Counted from the first letter of the stretch, positions 8,569 through 17,758 are shown. The stretch is 64,000 nt of DNA from Novosphingobium guangzhouense (GCF_002896965.1 NZ_LYMM01000031.1:19513-83512), one strand, 5' to 3'. Program-made: numbers and translations. The notes: a model not told the origin generated them from the sequence alone.

Positions 8569-10709
8569 CGCTGAACCGGCGCGGCTTTCTGGTGCTTGCA
8601 TCCTCGGGCCTGCTGCTGGGCGTTGCAGGCACCGGCGCGGGCAGGGGGCTGTCGAGCCCGGCGGCGCCCGACGGCCTTGTGCAGCGTTTTCTCTCGATCG
8701 ACTGGGAGGGCACCGTCACCGTCTTCGCCAAGCATCTCGACATGGGGCAGGGCATATGGAGCGGGCTGGCCTCCATCGTCGCGGAGGAACTGGATGCCGA
8801 CTGGAGCCGCGTGCGCGTGGTCGGCGCTCCGGCGCGGGTGGCCGATTATGCCCACAACGCCTTTCGCGAACAGACTACCGGCGGCTCCACCTCCACGGCG
8901 AACAGCTGGGACGAACTGCGCCGGGCAGGGGCCACCGCCCGCGCCATGCTGGTGCGCGCTGCCGCGCAAGCCTGGCAGGTGCCCGAAGCGCTGGTGCGCA
9001 CCCGCAACGGCAGGCTCATCGCGCCCGGCCACGCGGCGGGATACGGCGATTTCGCCGCCGCTGCCGGGCGGCTGCCGGTGCCCGTGGACGTGCCGCTCAA
9101 GTCCCGTGCCGACTGGCGGCTGCTGGGCATCGGTGCCGAAGCTCTGCCTCGCACCGATACCGGCGCCAAGACGCGCGGCGCCACCGTATACGGCATCGAC
9201 GGCACGTGGCCCGATATGCGCCACGCCGTCATCGCCCGCTGCCCGCGCATCGGCGGCAGGCTGCGCGGCTATGACGGCACGGCCGCCCGCGCCATGCCGG
9301 GGGTGGACATGGTGGTCGAAGTGCCCAGCGGTGTCGCCGTCATCGCCCGCACCACCTGGCACGCCATCCGCGCCCGCGAAGCCCTGCGCATCGACTGGGA
9401 CATGCGCAGCGCCGAAACCCGGTCGGACAGCGCAATCGCGGCCGACTTCGCCCGCGCCATGGAAGAGGGCGCGCCCGCTTATGCCGACACGCGCGGCGAC
9501 CCGGACACGGCGTTCGCCCGCGCGCATCGGGTGGTGGAGGCGCGCTTTCGCTTTCCCTACCTTGCCCATGCGCCGATGGAACCGCCCTGCATTTCCGGGC
9601 GCATGGTTGGCGGGGTCTGCGAAGTGCGCGCCGGGTTCCAGTCGCAGACGCGCAACCAGCAGGCGATCGCGGATATCCTGGGCCTGCCGCTGGACCGCGT
9701 GCTGCTGGACACGGTGCCCGCGGGCGGCAGTTTCGGGCGGCGCGCCTCCTTCGATTCGGACTGGGTGGCCGAATTCGCCCACGTGCTCAAGGCAAGCCGC
9801 TGGCGCTGGCCGATCAAGCTCACCCGCACACGGGAGGATGACGTGACCGGCGGCTATTACCGCCCGCTGATGATCCACGCGATGCGCGCCGGGCTTGACC
9901 GGAAGGGTCGCCTGATCGCCTTCGACCAGCGCATGGCGGGGCAGTCGGTCACGCCCAATGCGCCCGATGTGCCCAACTGGCGCGACTGGACGGTGCTGGA
10001 GGGCGTGTTCCACGAACTCTACGCCTGCCCCGCTTCAAGGCTGCGCTGGTGGAAGACCCCGGCGCGCGTGCCGGTGCTGACGTACCGTTCCATCTCCAAC
10101 AACCACACCGGGATCGCCAAGGAGATCTTCGTGGACCGCCTTGCCCGCGCTGCCGGAGCGGACCCGGTCGCCTATCGCCTTGCGCTGCTGGAACACGAAC
10201 CCAGACAGGCCGCCGTCCTCAGGCTGGCGGCCGAGAAGGCGGGATGGAGCGATCCGCCCCCGCCCGGCGTGACGCGCGCGGTGGCGGTCCACCGTTCCGA
10301 AGGCAGCTTCATCGCGCAAGTGGCGCAGCTGAGCGGTACGGCCCAGGACTTTCGCATAGAGCGCATGGTCACCGCGATCGACTGCGGCCTGGCGCTCAAT
10401 CCTGATACCGTGCGCGCGCAAGTGGAAGGCGGCACCGGTTTCGGCCTGTCCGCCGGGCTTTATGGCCGCGTCACGCTGGATGGCGGCGCGGCGCAGGATG
10501 CCAACTTCGATACGTATCGCGTGCTGCGCATGAACGAGATGCCGCGCGTGATGGAAACCCATTTCATCGATGGCGCGGACAGACCTTCGGGTGTGGGAGA
10601 ACCCGGATCGGTGCCCGGCACGGCGGCGGTGGTCAACGCGCTGGAACGCATGGGCCTGCCGCCGGTGGAAAGCTTTCCCGTATTCGCGCCCATGCCGGAT
10701 CAGGCATGA
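8565..10709 (+). CDS. Molybdopterin-binding large subunit of an IorAB-type hydroxylase, Tat-exported
   Basis: A 714-residue xanthine-dehydrogenase-family catalytic subunit. The N-terminus carries a twin-arginine signal (NRRGFLVLASSGLLLG, residues 4-19), so the folded complex with its small subunit is probably periplasmic. The C-terminus has the conserved GVGEPGSVPG loop with the expected catalytic Glu679. It starts at GTG 8565, overlapping the small-subunit stop. There is no FAD (CoxM-like) subunit, as in true IorAB and related periplasmic aldehyde or N-heterocycle oxidoreductases, which donate electrons to a cytochrome. Substrate unknown. Aldehydes or aromatic heterocycles are the family norm. 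Confidence 0.88.
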   Translation: MTLNRRGFLVLASSGLLLGVAGTGAGRGLSSPAAPDGLVQRFLSIDWEGTVTVFAKHLDMGQGIWSGLASIVAEELDADWSRVRVVGAPARVADYAHNAFREQTTGGSTSTANSWDELRRAGATARAMLVRAAAQAWQVPEALVRTRNGRLIAPGHAAGYGDFAAAAGRLPVPVDVPLKSRADWRLLGIGAEALPRTDTGAKTRGATVYGIDGTWPDMRHAVIARCPRIGGRLRGYDGTAARAMPGVDMVVEVPSGVAVIARTTWHAIRAREALRIDWDMRSAETRSDSAIAADFARAMEEGAPAYADTRGDPDTAFARAHRVVEARFRFPYLAHAPMEPPCISGRMVGGVCEVRAGFQSQTRNQQAIADILGLPLDRVLLDTVPAGGSFGRRASFDSDWVAEFAHVLKASRWRWPIKLTRTREDDVTGGYYRPLMIHAMRAGLDRKGRLIAFDQRMAGQSVTPNAPDVPNWRDWTVLEGVFHELYACPASRLRWWKTPARVPVLTYRSISNNHTGIAKEIFVDRLARAAGADPVAYRLALLEHEPRQAAVLRLAAEKAGWSDPPPPGVTRAVAVHRSEGSFIAQVAQLSGTAQDFRIERMVTAIDCGLALNPDTVRAQVEGGTGFGLSAGLYGRVTLDGGAAQDANFDTYRVLRMNEMPRVMETHFIDGADRPSGVGEPGSVPGTAAVVNALERMGLPPVESFPVFAPMPDQA

Positions 10710-10744
10710 GGCGCCTCCAAGGTTTACATAATGAATATTGCCGG

Positions 10745-10915
10745 ACCTTGCGCCTGTAAGCCCCAAGTCTTTCACGACACCGGGAATTTCCCGGATCGAC
10801 GGTGGCGATGGGCCGGGGCAAGGCACAGGTGCGACCCGAAGGGCTGGCTCCGGTTAAGGATATAGCCCTGACTCCTGCCGGCGGGGTTTTCCTGATGACC
10901 CCGCCGGCTTCTTGC
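10745..10915 (+). ncRNA. Candidate structured non-coding RNA
   Basis: There is no gene between 10710 and 11191, but 10745-10915 folds by eye into nested helices. A 9-pair stem (10749-10757 with 10825-10833, including two G-U pairs) encloses a 5-pair GC stem (10760-10764 with 10815-10819) and a 15-base palindromic hairpin (10780-10794). A further hairpin follows (AGGGCT 10840-10845 with AGCCCT 10864-10869), then a perfect 10-pair hairpin (10877-10908). The arrangement fits a small RNA with its own terminator, or the structured 3' end of the upstream transcript. No known RNA family was recognised and strand is inferred from the hairpin order. Confidence 0.35.
10877..10908 (+). terminator. Intrinsic-terminator-like hairpin
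   Basis: GCCGGCGGGG (10877-10886) and CCCCGCCGGC (10899-10908) form a perfect 10-pair GC-rich stem around a 12-base loop. The right arm is followed by TTCTTGCTT, a broken T-tract. It lies 168 bases after the molybdenum hydroxylase stop and about 280 bases before the autotransporter start, so it would separate the two transcripts. It also closes the candidate RNA described above. Confidence 0.6.
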
Positions 10916-10994
10916 TTCCCACGCGCATCCCCCCGAAATGAATGGCGCCAGACGCCTGTATTCAGGCCGTCCGGATAACCGGGTTAACGGATGA

Positions 10995-11191
10995 TTACAC
11001 CAAATCTAGGTAATCACCATTGTAGTTATTACGTATAAAATAGATCATTTTGAATATTAATGCTTGAGACGCGTCCAGATCGGGCCAGATTGCCGTGATT
11101 GCGGGATATAAATCCTTCCAGATCTGTAAATGACCCATGCCGGGAGGGGGCATTCGTCCCTGTCCGTTGCAATAACAGGGGCGATACAGAT
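10995..11191 (+). promoter_or_regulatory. AT-rich promoter region of the autotransporter, with a 12-base shared element
   Basis: This stretch is far more AT-rich than its surroundings. It carries ATCACCATTGTA at 11013-11024, a 12-mer found again at 51933-51944 upstream of the LuxR-type regulator, and a TATAAAAT-like segment just downstream (about 11035). The ribosome-binding site AGGGG (11176-11180) precedes ATG 11192. A weak 67-residue leftward frame across this region looks spurious. Confidence 0.4.
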
Positions 11192-14100
11192 ATGTCACAT
11201 CAGGGTTCGGGCCGTACTTCTGGCCTGCTGCGCCGCCGTAGCGCGCTTCTTCTTTCCAGCGCCGTCAGCCTTGCCGCCGTGTCTCAGGCGCAGGCCCAGT
11301 CGCAGTCGGGGGCAGAGGCAACTTACGTAGACACCGGACCCGGCGATGTGACTTACGTGACAAACAGCGTATCCGGCATGCCCGAAGTGGCGTTCCTGTC
11401 CACGCCCGACGGCGATATCAGCGCCACGATCGGCACGGTGACCGCGTCCGGTTCAAGCGGCGGCAGCGACCGGGTGATCGAAGCGCATGTCGCGGATGCG
11501 AACACGCTTTCCCTCTCGATCGATACGATGACGGTGCAGACCCAGACCGCCACCGGCATCTATACCACGGCCGGCACCGGGCTGACCGACATCAACGTGG
11601 GCTCGCTGGCGATGAACGGCGTGCGCGGCATCGTTGCCAGCGGACAGGGCGATGTCGCCATCACGGTGGGCACGATCGACATCAACCCCTACTCCGGCAC
11701 GCAGGAACCGATCGAGGCTATCGCGGTGGGCCGCGAAACCGATCTTGACGGCAACACCGTGGCGCTGGGCGGTTCGCTGACGGTCGATGCGGGCACGATC
11801 CGCGCGCTGGGCAACCAGGACGCTTACGCGATCCACGCCGATGTGGCCGGCGATGCCACCATCGTCGTGGGCGATGTCGTTTCCGACGGCGAAGGCATCG
11901 ACGTGGCGGCGAAGGGCAATGTCGATGTGACCGTGCGCGAAAATCTTGACGGGTGGAACGGCGCGATGAGCCTGACCGGCGATGCCGTCTCCGTCACCAT
12001 CGATGACGGCGCCACCGTCGCCTCTGCAGGCGGCGCGCTTGAGGTGGAGGATGCGGGCAGCATCTCGATCGTCAACAACGGATCGGTCATCGCCTACGCC
12101 AACAACGACGAAACCGGACAGGGCGCCATCCTTGCCACGGCGCAGGGGGATATTTCGATCGTCAGCAGTCTGGCCATCTCCAACGCGGACGTGGTGGACG
12201 AGGATGACGAAAGCGCAACGATCCAGGCCATCAGCCAGGTCGGAGACGTGACCATCACCGCTGGCCAGACCATCACCAACGGCGGCAGCATGTATGGCAT
12301 CCATGGCCATTCCGGTCTGGGCGACGTGACCATCAACGCCGGCACCACGCTGTCCTACGAAACCGAGATGACCGGCAACTACACGGCCGAAGGCATCCTT
12401 GGCACGTCGGATGCGGGCAATGTCTCGATCACGGCGGACGTCACGCAGGTGCAGGGCTACGCGGCCTCCGCGATCATCGGCCATGCGCGCGGGCCGGGCA
12501 GCGTCACGATCGTCAGCGATACGGCCAGCGCGGTCAGCGGCGGCACGATCTTCGGCGTGTCCGAAGGCGGCGATGTGTCCATCACCACCACCGGCGACAC
12601 CACAACGCTCAGCGACGGGGCGATCATCGGGCGCGGCGGCAACGTGACCGTCTCCACCGGGGCGGGCACCCTCACCTCGGCAGGCGAAGGGCTCACGCAG
12701 GCCGTCGCGATCGACGCGACGGGCGATGGTGTGCTGGACAATGCGGGCACGGTGCGCTCGGCCGGATCGGAGGCGACGGTCGAAGTCAACGCGGGCGGCA
12801 CCGCCACGATCACCAGCCTTGAAGCGATCAATCTGGGCACCGGCCCGGCGATCCTTGCAACCGGCACGCAGGGCGTATCGATCACGGCGGACACCGCAAC
12901 CGTGGCGGCATCCACCGGCGCGGGCGTCAGCGGTTCGTCCTCTGCGGGCGATGTCGTGCTGGATATCGGCTCCGTCACCGGATCGGCCGCGGGCAGCATG
13001 GTTCAGGGCATGGCGAACGCGGGTGCGGTGACCATCACGGCCGATGACGTGCTCAACACCTCCGTTTCTCCCAACTCGGCGGGTATTACCGCCACGGCCG
13101 GCGGCGGCGTGAACATCGTCGCAGGCAATGTGGAAGCGGAAGGCCAGGCCATTCGCGCCGTCACCGCGACCTGGGATTCGCAGGGCAACCCGGTGATCCC
13201 GCTGAACGAAGGCCACGTTTCGATCGAGACGACCGGCGCCGTCACCTCGCGCAGCTGGAACGCCATCTCCATCAACGGCAACGTCGCCAGCTTCGACGTG
13301 ACGGTGGGTGCGGATTCGGTCGTCACCGGCAACGGCGGCAGCGCCGTGATCGCGGGCGGCGCGCGGCTTGGCGATATCGACGTCACCAACAACGGCCTCA
13401 TCGTGATGCAGGGCGCGGGCGAAAGCGGCATCGGCGTGACGGCAACCGGCGCGGGCAACGTCACCGTCACCTCGAACGAAATCCGCGTCAGCAGCGAAGC
13501 GGCCATTTCGAACGTCTATACGGCGGGCGCGATATCGGCCGTGGCGCATGGCGGCAACGTCAGTGTCACCAGCGCGCTGGCCACGGTGTCCGGCCCCGAC
13601 CGCTACGGCATCACTGCAAGCGCCACCGGCGCGGGCACCGTCAGCATCGTATCGGGCACGCTTTCCAACGATGCAGACGATCGCGCGGGCATTCAGGCGC
13701 TGAGCGAACAGGGCGCGATCACGATCGACAGCACCACGCTCACCACCAGCGGGACGGACGCTTACGGCATCTATGCCAGCAGCAACGGCGCAGGCGATAT
13801 CGCGATCATCAGCGATACCCTGACCCATACCGGATCGGGCAACGGCATCTCGGCCTTTACCGACGGAACGGTGCGCGTCATCAGCAGCGCGCTGACGGTG
13901 GACGGCCCGGATTCGTGGGGCATCCAGGCTTACGGCAATGAGGGCGCCTATGTGCTGACGGGCGATGTCGCGTCCTCGGGCATCGGGGTCATCGCGCAGT
14001 CGCAGGGCGTCACGGACGTCCATGTCGATGGCGCGGTCGTTTCTGCCAATGCGGAAGGGATGCTGCTGTTCGGCCCCAACATCTCCGTCACCGTCGATGA

Positions 14101-16765
14101 GGGCGCCAGCATCACGGGCGGATTCTCGGGTCTGGTGACGGCGGGCCAGGGCAACGGTTCGACCGCCATCGTCAATGCGGGCACGATCACCGGGGGGACC
14201 GACGTGGCGATCCGCAGCTTCGGCCAGACCACGCTGGCCAATTCCGGCACCATCGTGGCCGGACAAAGCGGCGTGGCCGTGCAGCTTGACGACATGGACG
14301 ACATCGTCATCCTGCAAAGCGGATCGTCGGTCACGGGCGTGATCGATACCGGGGGCGGCCTGGACTCGGTGCGCCTGAACGGTACGCAAGGCGGCACCCT
14401 TGCCCAGTTCGTCAACGCCGAAACGCTGGACGTCAACGCGGGTCTATGGACCACGGGGGACACCGCCAACAGCTTCCAGCGCGTGACCATCGCATCGGGC
14501 GCGGAACTGCAGCTTGATCTGACCGCCGGCGGCCTAACCGGGATCCAGACGCCGGAGGCGACGGTCGAGGGCACCCTGACCCTTGATTACGCGGACCTTA
14601 CCGAAGCGGCGGAAGTTACGGAACTGGCGCTGGGCGGCGGCGGCATCGTGCGGCTGACGGGCGCGGGCGAAGTGCTGCTGGGCAACAGCGCATCCACCTT
14701 CACCGGCACCACGCAAGTGGAAAACGGCACGCTTTCGCTGGCGGGGGACCTTGGCGGCAATGTCGTCACCAGCGGTGCGGGCATATTCCGCATCACCGAT
14801 GGATCGGCCTTCACCGGCAACCTTCTGAACGACGGCACCTTCATCTACGACCGGACGGACAGCTACACCATGACGGGCGACTTTTCGGGTGCGGGCCTGA
14901 TGGTCAAGAACGGCGACGGCGTGCTGACTTTCGGCGGCCTTTACGACTTTGCCGGAACCACCACGATCAACGGCGGCCTTGTCAACTTCGTGGGGCAGCT
15001 GGGCCCGCAGACGGTGCTCGATCTGCAGCAGGGCACGGTAGACCTGTCGGCCCTGCCCGGTTCGGAACACACCATCGCCGGGCTTTCCGGGTCGGCCGAC
15101 GGCACGCTGGAACTGGGGAGCACGCTGCTGAACATCGATCAGTCGGCCAACACCACGTTCGGCGGAACGATCACCGGCACCGGCGGGCTGAACAAGACCG
15201 GCGCGGGCGTTCTCGACCTTACCGGCACCAGCACGTACAGCGGCTTTACCCAGGTCAACGGCGGTACGCTGAGGGTCAACGGCGCGCTGACCAATTCGGC
15301 GGTTATCGTCAATGACGGCGGGCAACTGGGCGGCAACGGCATCATAGCCGGCCTTGTGGTGCAAGCCGGCGGCGTGGCCGCGCCGGGCAACTCGATCGGG
15401 CAGCTGACGGTCAACGGCGACGTGACGTTTGCGGCCGATTCCACTTATCTGGTCGAAGTCAACGCGGCCGGGGACGCGGACCGGATCGACGCCACCGGCA
15501 TTGCCACGCTTGATGGCGGCACGGTGCAGGTCGAGGCCGAAGCGGGCGACTATCGCGGCCGCACGACCTACACCATCCTTACCGCACAAGGCGGCGTCGA
15601 CGGCACGTTCGACAGCGTCACCAGCAACTTTGCCTTCCTGACGCCGGGCCTGAGCTACGACGCCACCAGCGTCATGCTGACCCTGACCCGCAACGACATG
15701 GACTTCGCGGCGCTGGCCACCACGCCCAACGGTCGCGCGGTGGGCGCCGCGCTTCAGGCGCTGGGCGTGGACGATCCGCTGTTCGAAGAGGCGCTGTTCC
15801 TGTCCGAAGGCGAAGTGCAGCCCGCCTTCGCCTCGCTTTCGGGCGAAATCTATCCGGCCTTCGCGGCGGGCCTGATGGAAGATGCGCAGATGCTGCGCCG
15901 TTCGCTTCTGGGCCAGCCAGTGCGCGAAGATGCCGGGGCCTTTGGCTGGGCCACCCTGCTCGGCAGCTGGGGCAAGGCAGATGCCACGGCGGGCACCGCG
16001 AAGCTGTCCACCGATCAAAAGGGCGTGATGGGCGGTATCGGCTTTGCCGGTAACGGCCTGAACGCGGCGCTGGGCATCGGCCGCATTGCTGCCGATTACA
16101 GCGGCCTCGGCCATGCCGACGTCGATTCCACCGTGGTTGCCGGAACGCTGCGCTATGCCGCCAACGGGTTCAGCGGGGCGGTGGGCGTCAGCTATGCCTG
16201 GCACGATATCGACGTGACCCGCAGCGCCACGCTGGGCACGATCGCCAACAGCCTTGTCGGCAAGGCGGACGGCAGCACCCGGCAGGTCTTTGGCGAAATC
16301 GGTTACGGGCTGGAAACCGGCGGCTTCGCGCTGACCCCCTTCGCCGGGATCGCCTATGTCGAAACGCGGCGCGATGCGCTGACCGAGACCGGCGGCGCTC
16401 TGGCCCTGTCGCTGACGCGCGACAAGCGCCATGCCACTTACGCCGATCTTGGCCTGCGTATAGCGGGCAAGCCGGGGGCGGGCAATGGCGCCGACGGGGC
16501 CGACAAGCTGGGCCTTGCGCCTTACGCCTCGGCCGCATGGCGCCGTGCCTGGGGAGATCGCGGGGCGGCGATGCAGGCCAGCATCGGCGGCACCGCGGGC
16601 GCCTTCGAGGTGGTCGGCCCGGTGATCTCACGCGATGCGGCGGATCTTGCCGCGGGCGTGGTCGCCTCGCTGGGCGCGCTGCGGCTGAGCGTGGGTTACG
16701 AAGGGCTCGTCTCTTCGGGCTGGACCAACCACAGCGGTCAGATGCGCTTCTCGATCGCGTTCTGA
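11192..16765 (+). CDS. Giant autotransporter adhesin (type Va secretion)
   Basis: A protein of 1857 residues. A signal peptide ends near residue 35 (QAQA/Q). The passenger (about 40-1550) is almost all Gly, Thr, Ser, Ala, Val, Ile and Asp in a repeating pattern (for example GDVTITAG, GNVSITAD, GSVTIVSD) typical of a long right-handed beta-helix. Near residues 1150-1420 are autotransporter-associated strand repeats (TGTSTYSGFTQVNGGTLRVNG-like, from about 15220). The last ~270 residues form the translocator barrel, ending in the expected phenylalanine (RFSIAF). No protease or lipase motif was seen in the passenger, so adhesion or biofilm formation is the likeliest role. Start ATG 11192 is preferred to upstream in-frame codons because it directly begins a good signal peptide. 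Confidence 0.9.
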   Translation: MSHQGSGRTSGLLRRRSALLLSSAVSLAAVSQAQAQSQSGAEATYVDTGPGDVTYVTNSVSGMPEVAFLSTPDGDISATIGTVTASGSSGGSDRVIEAHVADANTLSLSIDTMTVQTQTATGIYTTAGTGLTDINVGSLAMNGVRGIVASGQGDVAITVGTIDINPYSGTQEPIEAIAVGRETDLDGNTVALGGSLTVDAGTIRALGNQDAYAIHADVAGDATIVVGDVVSDGEGIDVAAKGNVDVTVRENLDGWNGAMSLTGDAVSVTIDDGATVASAGGALEVEDAGSISIVNNGSVIAYANNDETGQGAILATAQGDISIVSSLAISNADVVDEDDESATIQAISQVGDVTITAGQTITNGGSMYGIHGHSGLGDVTINAGTTLSYETEMTGNYTAEGILGTSDAGNVSITADVTQVQGYAASAIIGHARGPGSVTIVSDTASAVSGGTIFGVSEGGDVSITTTGDTTTLSDGAIIGRGGNVTVSTGAGTLTSAGEGLTQAVAIDATGDGVLDNAGTVRSAGSEATVEVNAGGTATITSLEAINLGTGPAILATGTQGVSITADTATVAASTGAGVSGSSSAGDVVLDIGSVTGSAAGSMVQGMANAGAVTITADDVLNTSVSPNSAGITATAGGGVNIVAGNVEAEGQAIRAVTATWDSQGNPVIPLNEGHVSIETTGAVTSRSWNAISINGNVASFDVTVGADSVVTGNGGSAVIAGGARLGDIDVTNNGLIVMQGAGESGIGVTATGAGNVTVTSNEIRVSSEAAISNVYTAGAISAVAHGGNVSVTSALATVSGPDRYGITASATGAGTVSIVSGTLSNDADDRAGIQALSEQGAITIDSTTLTTSGTDAYGIYASSNGAGDIAIISDTLTHTGSGNGISAFTDGTVRVISSALTVDGPDSWGIQAYGNEGAYVLTGDVASSGIGVIAQSQGVTDVHVDGAVVSANAEGMLLFGPNISVTVDEGASITGGFSGLVTAGQGNGSTAIVNAGTITGGTDVAIRSFGQTTLANSGTIVAGQSGVAVQLDDMDDIVILQSGSSVTGVIDTGGGLDSVRLNGTQGGTLAQFVNAETLDVNAGLWTTGDTANSFQRVTIASGAELQLDLTAGGLTGIQTPEATVEGTLTLDYADLTEAAEVTELALGGGGIVRLTGAGEVLLGNSASTFTGTTQVENGTLSLAGDLGGNVVTSGAGIFRITDGSAFTGNLLNDGTFIYDRTDSYTMTGDFSGAGLMVKNGDGVLTFGGLYDFAGTTTINGGLVNFVGQLGPQTVLDLQQGTVDLSALPGSEHTIAGLSGSADGTLELGSTLLNIDQSANTTFGGTITGTGGLNKTGAGVLDLTGTSTYSGFTQVNGGTLRVNGALTNSAVIVNDGGQLGGNGIIAGLVVQAGGVAAPGNSIGQLTVNGDVTFAADSTYLVEVNAAGDADRIDATGIATLDGGTVQVEAEAGDYRGRTTYTILTAQGGVDGTFDSVTSNFAFLTPGLSYDATSVMLTLTRNDMDFAALATTPNGRAVGAALQALGVDDPLFEEALFLSEGEVQPAFASLSGEIYPAFAAGLMEDAQMLRRSLLGQPVREDAGAFGWATLLGSWGKADATAGTAKLSTDQKGVMGGIGFAGNGLNAALGIGRIAADYSGLGHADVDSTVVAGTLRYAANGFSGAVGVSYAWHDIDVTRSATLGTIANSLVGKADGSTRQVFGEIGYGLETGGFALTPFAGIAYVETRRDALTETGGALALSLTRDKRHATYADLGLRIAGKPGAGNGADGADKLGLAPYASAAWRRAWGDRGAAMQASIGGTAGAFEVVGPVISRDAADLAAGVVASLGALRLSVGYEGLVSSGWTNHSGQMRFSIAF

Positions 16766-16844
16766 CCGCTCAAGAAGCAGGGTACGGGCAGAGTGCGTGC
16801 GGGGGAGCGCGGGGAATACCGCTCTCTCCCGCACGGCTCGGCCC

Positions 16845-16871
16845 TTGCCATTGTACGGTCGGGAATGGCAA
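16845..16871. repeat. Inverted repeat just upstream of the toxin-antitoxin pair
   Basis: TTGCCATT (16845-16852) and AATGGCAA (16864-16871) are perfect 8-base inverted arms with an 11-base spacer, ending 10 bases before the ATG of the hepT remnant. The placement suits an autoregulatory operator or a leader hairpin for the module. It could also act as a weak terminator for the autotransporter, though no T-tract follows. Confidence 0.4.
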
Positions 16872-16881
16872 TGACGGGGCG

Positions 16882-17292
16882 ATGTCGCTGGATTTCTCTC
16901 CCCTCGCCCGTGCCGTGTCCCGCCTTGACTAAGGGCTGGCGCGCTATCTTGGCGACGTTTCGGACACGCAGATCCGCGATGGGCTGATCCAGCGGTTCGA
17001 ATTCACTTATGACCTGTCGCACAAGATGCTGCGCCGCGCGCTTGAGGAAAACGCCGCGAACCCCGAAGAGGTCGACCGGATGAGCTTCCCCACGCTGGTC
17101 CGCACGGGGATCGAACAGGGCCTTGTCGGCGGCGGTGCGGGGAACGACTGGCCCGCGTGGCGCACCTTCCGCGAAATGCGCAACATCACCTCGCACACCT
17201 ATGACGAAGCCAAGGCGCTGCAGGTGGCAGAAGCGATCCCCGGCTTTCTGGCCGCCGCGCGCGATCTGCTGGGCCGACTTGAGCGGGGATGA
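16882..17292 (+). pseudogene. hepT: HepT-type HEPN toxin gene interrupted by an in-frame TAA
   Basis: Read through, the frame encodes a 136-codon HEPN protein of the nucleotidyltransferase-substrate-binding (HI0074/HepT) family. Codon 17 (16930-16932) is TAA, exactly where the family continues its first helix (SRLD*GLARYLGD). After the stop, the family sequence resumes without a frameshift: RDGLIQRFEFTYDLSHKML, then the RNase motif R100-X4-H105-X-Y107 (RNITSHTY). The next in-frame ATG is at 17026 and would remove the first helices. Its end overlaps the mntA start (ATGA). Either the toxin is dead, it is made from an internal start, or the stop is a sequence error. Confidence 0.8.
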
Positions 17293-17597
17293 ACGGCCCG
17301 CTTCACCTGACGGACGCCGAACGGGCCGAAGTGCTGCGCATTCTGGCCGCGCATCTGCCGCCGGGCACGTCGGCAAGGATCTTCGGCAGCCGCGCGGGCG
17401 GTGTGCCCAAGCCGTGGTCGGATCTTGACCTTGCGCTTGACGGGCCGCAGCCGCTTTCGCTGGCCGCGATGGCCGAACTGGCCGAGGCGTTCGATGAAAG
17501 CGCCCTGCCCTTCAAGGTCGATCTGGTCGATCGCCGCACCGTCAGCGACGCATTCGGCGCGATCATCGATGCAGGCGCGGTGCCGCTGGCGGGATAG
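17289..17597 (+). CDS. mntA: MntA-type minimal nucleotidyltransferase antitoxin
   Basis: A 102-residue MNT-domain protein. It has the pol-beta motif GSRAGG-x5-SDLDL (Gly33, Ser34, Asp45, Asp47) and a third acid at Asp78 (FKVDLVD), so the catalytic set looks intact. In characterised HepT/MntA pairs the MNT protein AMPylates a tyrosine next to the HEPN RNase motif and neutralises it. The ATG overlaps the stop of the hepT frame, as is usual for the pair. The partner is interrupted, so this may be an orphan antitoxin, or may still protect the cell against homologous toxins. Confidence 0.85.
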   Translation: MNGPLHLTDAERAEVLRILAAHLPPGTSARIFGSRAGGVPKPWSDLDLALDGPQPLSLAAMAELAEAFDESALPFKVDLVDRRTVSDAFGAIIDAGAVPLAG

Positions 17598-17758
17598 GGG
17601 CCGCGCTGTCTTGCAACCGTCGCATTGGGCGGGCATTGCGGGGGGCATGAGCACGGGTCGCCGCGCGTAAGGCTCGCATCTGCGCATATCCGTTGGAAAT
17701 GCGTGGGGCTTGCGTGTCTGGAGCCCCCGTCCGACGACCGGCAGGAGACTGTTTCCCG

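Noticed and set aside
10995..11198. A 67-codon leftward frame over the autotransporter promoter
   Set aside because: It spans the AT-rich regulatory region, lacks a good ribosome-binding site and has no recognisable features.
11453..14389. A 978-codon frame antisense to the autotransporter
   Set aside because: It arises from the repetitive high-GC passenger; composition is unlike real proteins of the window and no start site is convincing.
16765..17600. The toxin-antitoxin pair as part of a larger mobile or defence island
   Set aside because: No integrase, transposase, flanking repeat or further defence gene was seen around it.
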